Part shown: piece by piece, positions 1 through 13,200 of the stretch
How positions within the stretch are numbered: the stretch's first letter is position 1
How the letters are laid out: every line of letters starts with the position of its first letter
Origin: Luscinia megarhynchos
Taxonomy: Eukaryota; Chordata; Aves; Passeriformes; Turdidae
Assembly (NCBI GenBank): GCA_034336665.1
Contig: JAPFBE010000002.1
Coordinates: forward strand, 38,853,406 to 38,917,405
DNA: 64,000 bases
Direction of reading: 5' to 3'
Program-made: the position numbers and the translations under genes
The notes under the pieces: model-generated
Databases searched by the model: none
Told to the model about the DNA's origin: nothing
The model's input: the letters and a program-made list of their open reading frames with translations, nothing else

Positions 1-1072
1 AGGGAGAAACTCAGGAGGAGTTCCTCTGAGAAAGGCTGTTGGAACTCTGCTCCATACAGAAAGTCCACAGCTCTCAAGAATGTGGCTGGCAAAATCCAAA
101 CCATCAGTTTCTTTCCTGTGAGTGTTGCTGTGATACATTCACACTGCGCCACCAAAAATCAGGCTCTGCACTCGGGCATTGCTACAAGCCTTTGGAATAG
201 GAAGGAAATACTCTCTTCCAAAAGGAGAGCTGCTTTCTTTTTGGGGCACCCTACCTCAGTGCAGCTATCAAAGGAAGCTTAAGATACATTTCAAATCAAA
301 TAGGTATTACTCTGGAATGAGACCCAAGAATTTCTTGGTCTTGTATAACAAAACTGCCCAAGCAATGACACATTCAGAGTGCAAATTACAGAGTCAGCAT
401 CAAGAGTCTGGCCGTCACCACAGCAGAATTCATGAACAGTACAAGCTGCTTCAAAAAAATCTCTTGTTGTCCACTTTTAATATCTTAAAACTGAAAGTTC
501 CATTATTTATGGGGCTGGCCTGCAGGCAGACTGCACAATTGTTTAAGAAAAGAGCTACCCAGGGGCCAGGGACACTGATAGCTTCTTTCACCAAACAGAA
601 GTGTCAGAGATACACCAATACCACAACTCTACAAGAATACACACGCAGTGGAGCCAGGGCTTCTGTTTGCAAGTGACCCTGATGACACTTTTTTGGGTAA
701 GAGTTTAAATTGTAGGAGGAGTTTATTTAGTAGCCAGTTAATCCACATTTTTTAAAACAGAAGCTTGAGCATTTGTATTTCATTTAGCTAAACCTGCTGA
801 GAATACTTACATGATTAACACAGTCTTATTAAGCCTTCTGAACTGTACATGCTTACTAAGAGCCAAGCATCAGCTGTCCTGTGAGAATAAGCTCTAGAAA
901 AACATTTTAATCTGCCTACTTATACTTAGTAAACTTGAATAAAATCAGAAAGATTGTTAATGTATATCTGAGAACAACATTTTTGGATTAGAAAACTTTT
1001 TAAAGCCATTGTTTCTAAGTTTTATTACAATTAGCCAATAGACAAAAACTGTAAAAATAGCTGAATACTTAC
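1..1072 (-). other. TERT: TERT intron 15 and possibly flanking sequence; last exon not found
   Basis: I searched the minus strand for a short phase-1 exon ending in the conserved DFKTILD-stop and did not find it. Open frames here, such as the 165-residue plus-strand frame at 179-676, have no recognisable domain. The terminal TERT exon and 3' untranslated region probably lie left of the window. Confidence 0.6.
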
Positions 1073-1210
1073 AGACTTTTAAGGATGTAAGCAGACATTT
1101 GTAAACAGCTTCGTGATTTGACAGTTTGACAGTGAAGGCATGATAGCAGAGCCATTCTGCTACCTGAATAGGGAACATGCCAGATACACCTTTGTTACCT
1201 TCAGCAATCC
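1073..1210 (-). CDS. TERT: TERT exon 15 (C-terminal extension)
   Basis: At 138 bases it equals the human exon. It encodes [20 protein letters not shown], then [20 protein letters not shown] and [14 protein letters not shown] is highly typical of vertebrate TERT. Acceptor TCTAG, strong donor GTAAGT. It ends in phase 1, so one further coding exon is required. Confidence 0.94.
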
Positions 1211-4200
1211 CTAGATACAGAAAAGGAAAATAATGTAACTGAAAACGATGAGCACTAAGAAGTATGTCCAGTCTCTCCTCTCCTTCTATAAAATCACCCC
1301 AGAATTTTTTACTAGAAACCTGTGTAGTCAGTGAAGTCTTGTACATCAGCAGAAAACAAAGTCTAGAGCCTGAAACTCAATCTTCAGAAAACTGAGTTTA
1401 AGAAGAAAAATGCACTGTGATTCTAATAATGCACTTCGCAATATTAAATCCTGATCTTTATCCCAAAATTACACCATCAGACTGCACATTCAAGATGTTC
1501 TATTTGTCTAAAAAAGCCCCCAAACAAATCCAAACCCACTAACAAACAAATCCAAACCCACTACTTCATTGCCATTAACATCCGATACCTGCATTTATTG
1601 TTTTCAGGACAGCATAGCAGCATGACGCAGTCTGAGAGATAATCCTTAGGAAGAAATAAGGATTTTTTCTAACTTGCTGGTTGAATGGAAATTGGAGAAC
1701 ACAGGCATGGAACCTGTTCACAAAAACAGCCTATTTAATCAAATGTCATTTGCAATTTCAAGTGAAACTATGCCTACATAGCTTATGCACTACACAAACA
1801 TCAGTCTTTAGCTGTTATCAACACTGCTACTGCATGACACTTCTCCCATATATACACATTCCTGGAATGTCAGACATATATGACATTTCTTTCAAAATTT
1901 TATGCTGAAAGATGATCTTGAAGCCATCTGCCTTGGTAACAGACTTCTCCTCTGAGGATAGCATAACTGTGCTACATGCAGGGAAAATGAAACTACCCAT
2001 TATCACTAATTCCATATCACAGACCATGCCACCAGAGAACACTCACACGAGAGAGTGTGAGAGAAAGAAAAAACAAAGCAAAACCCCCACAACAAATTCT
2101 GTTCAAGTATGCAGGAAAATAGACTTCCAAATGATTCCACAGGCCAGGATGCTTGCTCCTTTGCCTATTTGAAAGCCAACTCTATAGAAATTATATGTAT
2201 TGTATGCTTCTTTACACCGGTTTGAAAATATTTTAAAACTGCTGACTTTTTTTTACCTTCAGACTCTGGCATTAGAATCTTGCTTATGCTGAATATAGCC
2301 AATTACAATGTTGATTTTTAATTAATCAACAATGTATATACTTGTTTATTAAATTAACCCAGCATACTGCAATCACTTAAAGAAACTGTGACATTTTCAA
2401 TATTTAAAGGACAGACCCAAGTACCATGCTGCATAATAGGTCTTTGAATTAACCTGACATGCAGTTATCACGGTGGACAGTCTTTTAAATAACATATGAA
2501 GGCCACTGTTAGAATGTTACCATAAAACCAAACAGAAGTAACTAAGTGATCATATCTATCAGAAAAAAAATCTTAAATCACCCACAACACAAAAATTTAA
2601 GAGCTGGACACATCAGTGCTATACTAGACAAACCCAATTAGACTTATTGGACAAAGAATACAGCTTGAATGTGGACCAAGATGAATTTAAGAACAAAACC
2701 AAAATGTCCCTTCATAACAAATGTGAGCATAGCAAAAGAGCAACATCTGATTTCTGTGAAGAGTGAAGAACTTCTTGCACATTTTCTGTGTTAAAGCAAT
2801 AAAAGCACAATTGCTGCTGCCAATCATTCAAAATTTTCAATGTTCAAAGTTTAGTATTTTCTTCCAACTTACTTATTAGTTTTGATTTCTATCCCTTATC
2901 TTTGTTTAAAACATTCACTTCCTCTGCTGATCAAGCCCACAAATGCCAAGATATTACTAGCTAAGGAGCAATTAAAACATTGTCAGCAATAAGAAACTGC
3001 AATTAACTTGGTAGAATGAAACTTCACTTTACCTAAAGTCATACTGGTCAAAGTTCTATATGACTTTAACAGATACAAAGTTCTAACTGACCTAAATATA
3101 AAATGATTAATAAGGCTTCTTGTAATCCTCCTGAAGCAAAGCAGGATGGTTATCTTGAGGTCAGCTGTCAAAATCAAGACCCTGAACATCCATTTGGTGA
3201 AGTATCACTTAAACACACAAACCAAATATATTCCTGTACCTGAAACATAATAGTATTACTTAAGAACAGTGTTGAAATGAGAATAACTTGACCTACTACT
3301 GACATTTACTACTGCATACGTCACACGTATATATACACACACTGCACACTCACATGACACACTTTTTTCTAATTCATAGCTCCCCCACGTGTCAAGAAAG
3401 AGTAATGAAATGCTAACACTTTCTTCAGAAGACAGTGACCTACCTGTAAGCCTGGAGCAAAAATATCTTGTAGATGTTAATGAGAACTGTTCTAAGGCTG
3501 TTGATCTAGAACAGAACAGAAACAGAGTTATAAGAATATTTTAGTGTCATAATAGGATCTGTTGAAGACCTAGACAAAAAACTTTTAATGCTAAACTTTA
3601 AAGATTTCTTTTATGCAACTAACTTAACAATGTTGTGAAGGATCACTTCTGGAACCCTACATTTTATTTGATGTCAACATTTCAGATTATGTGGATTTCC
3701 TCTAAAATAAACTTTCATGTCAGAACTCAAAGCAGTTTTAATGCTCTTCATCACTAACCACAATATTGCCAAACATCCATTTTCATATTCCCACCTGTAA
3801 ATCAAGAAATAAACTATGACATTTCAGTTTGAGGACTGCACTCAGTTTGTATTTCATGTTTTTCCCAGCTGTTATATTTGAATTGAAGGAAAGACTTGAT
3901 CTGATGGAAGTACAGGTGTAACTAGAAAAAAAAGTAGAAAAGTAGTTAAATTCCATGGGCTAATAGACTAAATTAAATTCTGTAAAGCAAGCCTCATTTA
4001 ATTTCCCATGTTACAGAGATTTCCTGCTAATCAATGAGCCAATAGCTAAAAGATGACCATAATTAAATGCAGTGTTGAAAGAGACTAGGCCCTGTGTCAT
4101 AAAGGGTATTAGCTAAGGGCTGACTTCAATTCCTCAGGGCTGAAAAATTCACCCTGCTAAAAAAAGCCAAATCAATAACCTTAAAAATAAATGTATTTAA

Positions 4201-7200
4201 ACAAACTAAATGTATTTCTTAAACACATAGTCTAGCCAGAACATTATTAATTACTCCAGTGACAATCATCTTATCTATATCTATGATCCATGCAATGCAG
4301 GAGCTTAGGCTTTAAGGCACCTCAGTTACTGGAACAATCCTGATGTCCCAGCTACTTAGCAAAAGCAAAGCCTTGAAACAAACACTGTGGTGGGCTTAGC
4401 AGTGCTGGGTTAATGGCTGGACTCAGTCTTAAAGGTCTTCTCCAACATAAACAATTCTTTGATTTTATGATTCTGATTAGTGTCTCAGCAAATAAATCTC
4501 TTTGGCTGTTGACTTTGGTCCTTTGCTATGGGAAACCATGTCATATAAATTCCTTTCCTAAAATGATCAAACTTTACTGTTTAGGAAAACTACTGAAGGA
4601 CTTTACCACCCTAACAGTGGAAAACTTCCTCCTAATTTTCCACTTAAATACTTAAGGGCTGTTTATACCAAAAATGGTCAATACTGCAGCAATATTATCC
4701 TTGAGTTTAAACAGTTCTTTCTTTCAATCTTTAGCAAATGTCTAATGCCATCTCTAATAGCCCATGTAAAGGATCTACAAAACTTTTCAGTAGGATACAT
4801 AATCCTGCCTTGAGTTCTATGTCACTTCAGACTGTTTAATCTAAATGGCCAAGGTTGCTAGTTTGAAAGAGAAGTTCTCTTCCCCACACATTCTTTCCCA
4901 TCTGAAGTATACCAGAGGGAACACCTCTGATGTCAAAAAGATTGCTAGTCCCTCTACTCTATACCAAATGGATCCCAATCTATTTTGCAATTAATTCAAC
5001 TACACAATTCCCAACACACCCTTGTGCTTCTCCCACTGTGCACAAAATACTGGAAAGTTGACACTGGAGTGTGCGACTATTTACCTGGAGTAATCGCAGT
5101 AAACCTCAAGTGTTTTTATATCTAATAACAAACCACACCACGGGATCAAACGACAATCTGGCAGCTGTTTAAATTTGGAACATCCTGGGATATCATCAAC
5201 AGGAAAATTCACCACTGTCTTATTTGGGTTTATTAAAAGGCCGTACTCAGGAATACCTGATGTTAGAGTCCTAAAACAGATATAAACAGTTAGGCTAAGC
5301 CCCCCCAAGCAAAGCAGACAAAAACTGGCACCATGCTGCAAGACACAAGATCTTGAACAAAAGGGCAGAAATCAAAGAGTAAAGGGAACCACAGCCAACT
5401 CCTCAGGTTAAGGAACACAGCCAGAAATAAAGAAAGTAAAGACATTAGAGGTAAATAAATACATAAAATAAATAAACTTGAGAATTATGGAGAAAAAAAA
5501 TTTACAGATTAATGCAAATTAAGCACATCAGCCATGCAATGCTTGAGACAAGCTATATGAACCACACTCATGGAAACCTCTGAAACAAAAATTACTGGAA
5601 AACGACAGATGACAAATTATTGTTTTTGGAGACTAACAAAAACCAAGAAGAATCCCTATAACAGGAACCTCACTTATCTGATGAAAAGTTTTGAACTTTG
5701 AGGGGAATATTTTCACTGCCAGAATGCCTGCTGATTACCTGCTATGTACTGGATCAGCAGTGTCACAGACAAGGAGCATTTTGTCTTACTTGGCAAAGTA
5801 CTTATGTGCAGGCTTCATCCTTTTAAAGAGAGGAAGAGGTAGACTCTTCTTGGAAAGTCATAGTAGTAATGCTGTCTCCTCAAAACTAATTTATTGAGTC
5901 CCCAAATTCTAACACTACATTAGGAAACACTGGTTCTACTGCATTTGTGATAGAGAGTTGATAAGATCTAATCTGTAACGGTTCTGGAAATCTCTCACAG
6001 AAAAGGTTACTTCTCTACAGAAAATCAACACATCTGGTACAGAAGCTGGTACAGAACAAAGATGCAGACAACTTCAAAGGACAAAAAGGACAATATCTGT
6101 GCTGCTGCTGAAAGGATGTTACAGAGATTAATAGCATGTGGCTCTTACTGTTAGTTCGATTTATTGTTTCCAGAACAGATCCCAGAAATCTCTTTCTGTT
6201 CTGATAAGGAAATGAGGACAAATGAAGTCTTCAAAATACATTATCCATTATTTCTTACAGTTTATACTTCAAACTGTACTTAAGTGATTGCTCCATCACC
6301 TTTCAGGCTCACAACTTTCTGATTGCATCTTTCTGACTACTGAAAAGCATGATGCAACGGACTACACTGCACATGCTAAGCTTTTCTTCAAGACCTGTCA
6401 TTTGGATCCTTTCAATTGATTTTGGCATCAGCAGAACTCCCTTAGGACTGACTGTACACTCCTAGTCTTAGTAACCAGGAGCCTCTTCTGAGATTCAATT
6501 TTTAAAGAAAAGGTAGTTCTGAAGCACAATAAAGAATTACTGTTTAAAAACTTCCGTGTGAACTGCATATTACCATGCTATTGGTATCTTCAGATACTCA
6601 TCATGGAATGTAATGATCAGAAAATTCTTAGCTATATTGGATCAGACCAGAGCTGCATTCCTTCCCTGGGAACAGAAAGCAGTACCATGACTGCTCAATA
6701 AAAACATTTTGAGAAAGCAAATAAGACATACAAAAAATTTTAGAGAAAATGGTTTTGAAAGACAACTGTCAGCTGCTTTGGTTAGGCTGCAATACTAATT
6801 TTTGCTTGAAGCTCCACCAAAGTTAGTAGGTAGGTCCCTAATTCAAACTTAAGCAGGAGTAGCCCACCATGAGAACTGCAGCAGACTGTTAACTGGCTAT
6901 CAAGAAGGCAGTTTTAGGATTCTTCCCAAGCACAGGCTACTACCAAGGACTCCAAAACCGCCCTTGATTGCTAATTCAAAATCAATACACCTATGTGCAT
7001 AAATATGAAAAAGAATTACATAAAAGGTAACAACGCTTATTACTTTAAAGACTGTCTCTAATAGCATACCTTAGAAAAGTTCTTGCCTTCATTAAATGTG
7101 GTGTAAGCAGCAAAAAATCATCAATGAGACGTATTAGGACTCTGTAATCAAGAGGAAACCCATGTTAGATTTTTCAATATGCAATCCTTTCAAAGTTTTT

Positions 7201-10200
7201 CATACACTTCAGAGCAACATGTCATGTGCCTGCCTATTTTAACTCACAAGATGGTAGAGGCTGATATGAACTCCAAATTGAGACTCATGAAGAAATTTTC
7301 AGTTTTGCTTCTTTCTTAAACATAAATGAAAAATTAAATAAAAAAAGCAATGAGACTGGCTAGATGAAACATGAAGGAATTTACAACACACGAACTATTC
7401 CACAGTGGCTTCCCTGGATACAGGCGTTTACACTTTTCCAAGGGAAAATTTGCAGCATCTCTCTCTGCAAGGCAAGGAAAATAGGTGCCAGACCAGGGAC
7501 ACAAGTAGATTGTTGATGGGCTCCAACTCTATCTTCTATCCAATAACTTGTTTATGAAGCTATAGCTTGAATGTAAAACAGAAGACACTGTAAAGGCTGA
7601 AATTTTCCAACAGAATTCAGACTTCAAGCATGCTCATATTTTTCTGGTAAATCCTGCCTAGCAGATCACAGTGAAGTAGTTCTGGAGATGAGGTACAGTC
7701 TCATCTTCAAAGCAAAAGTACTGCCATCACTGATCAGCTGCACCTTGGCCCAGCCAAGTCAATAACCATCTTATTCTTCTGACTTAAAGGACATTATTTA
7801 TCAAGATTATTCAACAGACACCTAAGCAACATTCTAAAATCTGCTCTACATCAAGACAGCTGCTGTATTAAAGAGTGCCTTCTTCTGAACCAGTTTACAA
7901 ATTTCCATTTTGTAAACAACACCCTTTGAAAGCAACAGACAGACTCATATTAGAGCATCCTCAAAATCCCCTAAGAACTACTTTTATAGGGAAATGTTTA
8001 AAATTCTGACACCCAGCAATCCTCCCAAGAGACACCAGACAGATGCACTTATCCGGAGTATTCCCACAGTTCTTCTGGGGAAGAATTCACAGCAATGAAA
8101 GGAGATGTTTGAGCATAAGTTTCATGACTAAATACGCTAAAATCCAGTATTCAGTTGGGATCTGTTCATACAAAGGTAAAAGGAACCTTCAAAATTTTTA
8201 CAGCTAATAAAGAGGTAAAGCTTTTATCAGGCTAGCTTTCTGTCAAGCTCCTAAGGAACAAGCACATGCAGGGCACAAAGACTGAGAAGATTTACCAAAA
8301 ATCACACACGGCTTCAAACAAGAACCAATATATCCCATAAAAAATTTGCTATAAAGCTCTGACCTTGAAAAAATGTTAAGATTTACTAATAGTTGATTGG
8401 TAAGCCCTCAGGCAGAAGTCTGGATTATCAGAAAGTCTGTAACAAACATCTCATTTCTCTGGGATGAAAAGACCAGAGATGATGTGGTAATAAATAGCCA
8501 TAAACGTCTCAGAAGTACAAGATCAGCTTGTAAGACTCCTTCCAGCATCCCTAAATGTGGTGCTCTTTCTAAGAATAAATCTCCTACCAAAGATATAGGA
8601 AAGCTTCTCTGCATTTTCTTCTCAACCTTGTAATAGGGAATTCTCCCAAAAAACAATCACTATTTCACTGAAGCAGAGGTATTTGCGTGCACCGCACTCC
8701 TAATGAAGTTGGAAATCCTTGAAATTCAAAACTAATCAGAGAAAATGACTAGCACATATACCACATATTATGAATTACTGTAACAGAGCATAGAACAAAG
8801 CATCCCTACCCATCCTGCTTTATTCCAGAGAGAAATTTGTTTTCCATATCTCCGTAGAATAAGCTGCAAAGTAAGGTTGACAAAATGGAGCCCTGTGGAA
8901 TTCCACAGCACTGTAAGTAGTACCTACCAAAGAACAAAAGAAAAAAAATCAGAACATGCAACAAGATCTCAATAGCTGTTAAATAATTTTTTTCCAAGTA
9001 GTACATAAGAAAAATACTATATTTTGCCAATTAGCCTTAAATTTTTTTGTTCTTTCTTCTAAGAATCTACATAGAGATCTAGTTTTAACAGGGGAAAAAA
9101 ACCCCACTACTACACATACTCCTTTTGAATTAATGGACTCCAGGAGACAACTGCCATTAAATGAAAGAAATTGTAAAACTCATCTCAAACCACAAGGCCT
9201 CCTCCTGCTGCACACACATTTTTATTCAAGTTTTTTAATTCTGTATGTTACATCTGACTGTGATGGCTTCAAGAGAAGCGTTCTTATACATAAAACAAAG
9301 TGCACTGGGAGAATTTTCTATGCTGGCATAAGCCAAATGGGTATGGATTACAAAACCCAAGGGAATTATTTTCACAACATTTCTTTGAAGCAGTGAGATG
9401 TCCATTTCACCATTACATGAATGACTTGGTGAAACTGAAGAGAATAAATTCAGACCACATACTATTTTTGAGCACTGATCCTACCTGTCATCTGAAAATA
9501 CTCCTTGCAGCAATTTAATTTTTTTACAGACCTTTGTTTAAATGTATCAAATGGTATTAAAAGATTTCCTAGAGGTCCCCAGCTTAATAATCAGCATTTT
9601 TCTCAAAACATCATGTTAATGTTGATTGATTTTTTAACAAGAAAGTCTATTTACTGAACATATGGGGGTTTTTTGGACAAAGAAGAACAAGCTACTTAAA
9701 AGGTGTAAGTTCATTTCGGGACACACAGTATTTTTTCAGTCAAGTTGTGACTGAACTTGAAAGTGTGAAGCTGGTTTTGTCAGGGTGTACTTTCTCTGAA
9801 ACCATTAAAATTCCATTAAACGTACTCACATTGGTTAGTCATTATTAAAGTATGCCACAAGAGCATTCTTATGATCCTGCCAAAGGGAGTGTAAGCATCA
9901 ATGCTAGAAAAAAATATAAACATGCTTCTATGTGACTCCTTGAAAGCATTTCTCAGTCTCCCTCAGTCTTGTGAGATTCTAAAATAAATATTCTAAAACA
10001 AAGGTATTTTGTCCAGAGAAAGAATTTATTCATTCTAATGTAAATCACTCTGAATTTACAAATAATGATCACGTACATACTTCCTTCTTTAGACATGGTA
10101 CATATTTGCCACCTAGAGGCAAAATATAAGTACTAAGTCAGTATCTCTACCAACACAAGACAAAATATGCATTACTACTGTAACATCTCAACATTAATTT

Positions 10201-13200
10201 TGGAGTTGTCAACACTTGAAATCCCTATTGCTACTGTCTTTTATTTTTATTGCAACTTGACAAATAGCAAAACCATTTCACTACAGGGAAACAGCTGACA
10301 AGGCTTTTGCATGACTGTTTGGATGTTACTCTTGCTTTTGCTCACCACTATGGATCCCATAATTTTAAAGTATATTCCTTTGGAATTATATTCGGAGTTT
10401 TAAACGAAGACTATTCCACATTCTATGGAATAATACATTATGAAGTTTATTCCATATTCTAGGGATAATGCATTGTAAATAGTTAACATCATCCAAGTAG
10501 GGAAGAGAAATTTCATTTAATATAAAGTTGACTCTTCATGCTTTTTTGAAGCTGAAGCTAATACACAAATTTCACATTAATATGAAACAAAAAATATTTA
10601 AAAGACAGCCATCAAAAGTCCCCAGAGTCAATTGAAGGTAACCTCTTAACAGAAAACAAACAAACCAACCAACCAAGCATGCTATATAAAGAATAACTAA
10701 TTTTTTTACCTGTTCCTAATCTTCAGGATGCTGTTATGAATCATTTGAAGGAAAAAATTAAACAGGCTGGAACTTGTCTCATGGAAAGTTAAGCTCTAGA
10801 AATGTGACAAAACAAAACAAGATTGGAAATGAAAAGTACACTGTAACATTGAAGATACACAAAAATCTTTTTAAAGGTAGACTGCAGCAGCTCAAACCCT
10901 TAAGTAAGTGAAAAGAAAAACCCTAAATCCAAGATCTGAACACACATATTAAAAGCTATTCACACCCAACAAGTTAATTTATGTTGGATGTTGGTGGATT
11001 TTTGTTTTGTGTTAGGAGAAAGCAATATAACATCTAAACCCGCTTTAAGTGCTGGCATAATATATTTGATTATTACAACATAAAAGACCTTGCTCTTTTG
11101 GCCACTTTCTATCCTGTAGGACAATTTCTGTACATCACCATCTTTAGGATTTCTGAAGTCTTGATAGACTCACTTGCCCATTCTGCTGCAAAACACACAC
11201 TTCTCCAGGTACTACCAACACTTCCATGCACTGCTATCCACCCAATATTTATGGAACATTTTGTTAAAAAAACTAAGATAAAAAAATCCATTTACAACAA
11301 TTTAAATACCCTTAATAATGGCTTAATTCAAATGAAAATAAATTACTTACTACTTGCATAGATTAGACAGCAGACAAATGCACACAGCTTTCGATAGAGC
11401 CATGCAAGATCACAATTACTCGCATTGAAAAGAAAATGTCATGCACCAATGGTACCCACACCCAGCCTGACATGACACTTTTCTCAATACACTTTGTTCT
11501 TTTAAAATAATGACACACAAATTGTTTTCAAACATAAAGTATTTTTAAATAGGACACTGCTGCTCATGCAATATCTAACACAGCTCTCCAAATCAGTTTG
11601 AAAAAGATAACAAAATGTACTTATACATCAGAGATCCAGGTACTCATGAGACTTTATTTTTGTAGGATCCTGGAATTGTACATCAGTCACACCATATATT
11701 CTACTATTATATCCATAGATACACAAGATTATTTCACTTGTATGTTAGAAATCACCTTCTGCCAACCTCGTCATTTCCCACTGCCACGTTTATAGAAGAA
11801 AAATTTAAGAGGAATTACTAACCTGAAAAGAACATAACAGTCTGCTCACTTGATGCTCAGGAAATCTTATAGGTTACTATTATGGAACACCATGATTCCA
11901 AGCAAGGAAATGCATGAAGAAACTGTCTGAGCCTATCACCTACTTCTATGCCCTTCTCATGCTCCTTGCACAAAAGGAAGTCTTGAGAATAAACACTTGT
12001 ATGACAAGAATTAAAACAGAAGGATGCTTGCTTCTTGTAAAAAAATCATCAGTTGGAGTAAATTTAAAATACATGTCATTTTTAACCATACTTTAATTCA
12101 CTGAAAACAAGAAATCTCTTTAAACAAAAACTTAGAGCTGATTTTGTTTGTGTTGCACTTAACTCCCCTAGAGAAGAGTTCATTCACATCAACCTTGGCA
12201 GGTAATCCTTAAAAGCAGTTTTGTATTTTTAATTAGGCATAAAATAAGGCCTTAAAGCAAAACAAAACAAAATAAAAAGCTGTGCAGTTTGCTAGTCAAT
12301 ATCATACATCCTTAGCTACTTGGCTTTATAATACATTTTCTTGATTCTTACTTCTGTATGTTTTAGAGATAGGAAGTGTTGATGCCCACTTATATTAGAT
12401 AATTTCTCACTTGAGGACTGTTGCAAGAAACAATGAAATTAGGAAAGGAAAAAGAAAACATTGGCTAAAATAAAAGTTTGATAAAATAACGAGAAAATCT
12501 GGGAAAAGTCTAGAAGGATTTTTGCCAGATTTCTTGCCTGGTGCACTGCTTCCATTGAACACCCATGCTGCTACCAACATCAAAGAAGAGATAACAGAAC
12601 TCTTTCTATAGAAGGTACTGGTTAACTAGGTGAGAAGTAGTGTCACCACACAATCTGTATATATAAGTAAAAATCCCAATCTTCCTCTAATTCTTCTGTA
12701 TTTTTCTTTTTCAGTTGAAAAGAAGCCTCACAATACTTACCTGTTCAACTACTATTGCATTTTGCAATGAGGCATTCTCCTGAAGCTGGGACACAAACTG
12801 CTTCATGTCTGGCATGAAGTCCTTGAAAGTAGAAACCTGTATAATTGTTTAAATTGTAAAGAAACAAACGGTAAAAGCAATGGAAAATTCAGTAACTGAC
12901 TTTTCTACTCAGTGGTGGTCAAAGAGACCAGCCTTATTGTATTACTTTAATCCAACAGTCCTTCTACCATTAAAATGAAACATCTCACCCACAAATCTCT
13001 ATTTCCACAACACATTTACCTTTATTTTTACTAAGAGCTAGTAAAAACTTTAAAAGGTATGGACTAAAAACAAGCTTTTCTGCCCATGGAAAATATCTAA
13101 CCGTATTAAAAAAGGCTTTATTAAGTACTTGGTCAATTCAAATTGTGAAAGAAAGGCTACAAAGGAAAAATTTCCCTTGGACCAAAATATGTTTACAACA

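Noticed and set aside
179..676. 165-residue plus-strand open frame
   Set aside because: It has no domain, no upstream promoter signs and lies antisense to the expected TERT 3' region. It looks like a chance frame.
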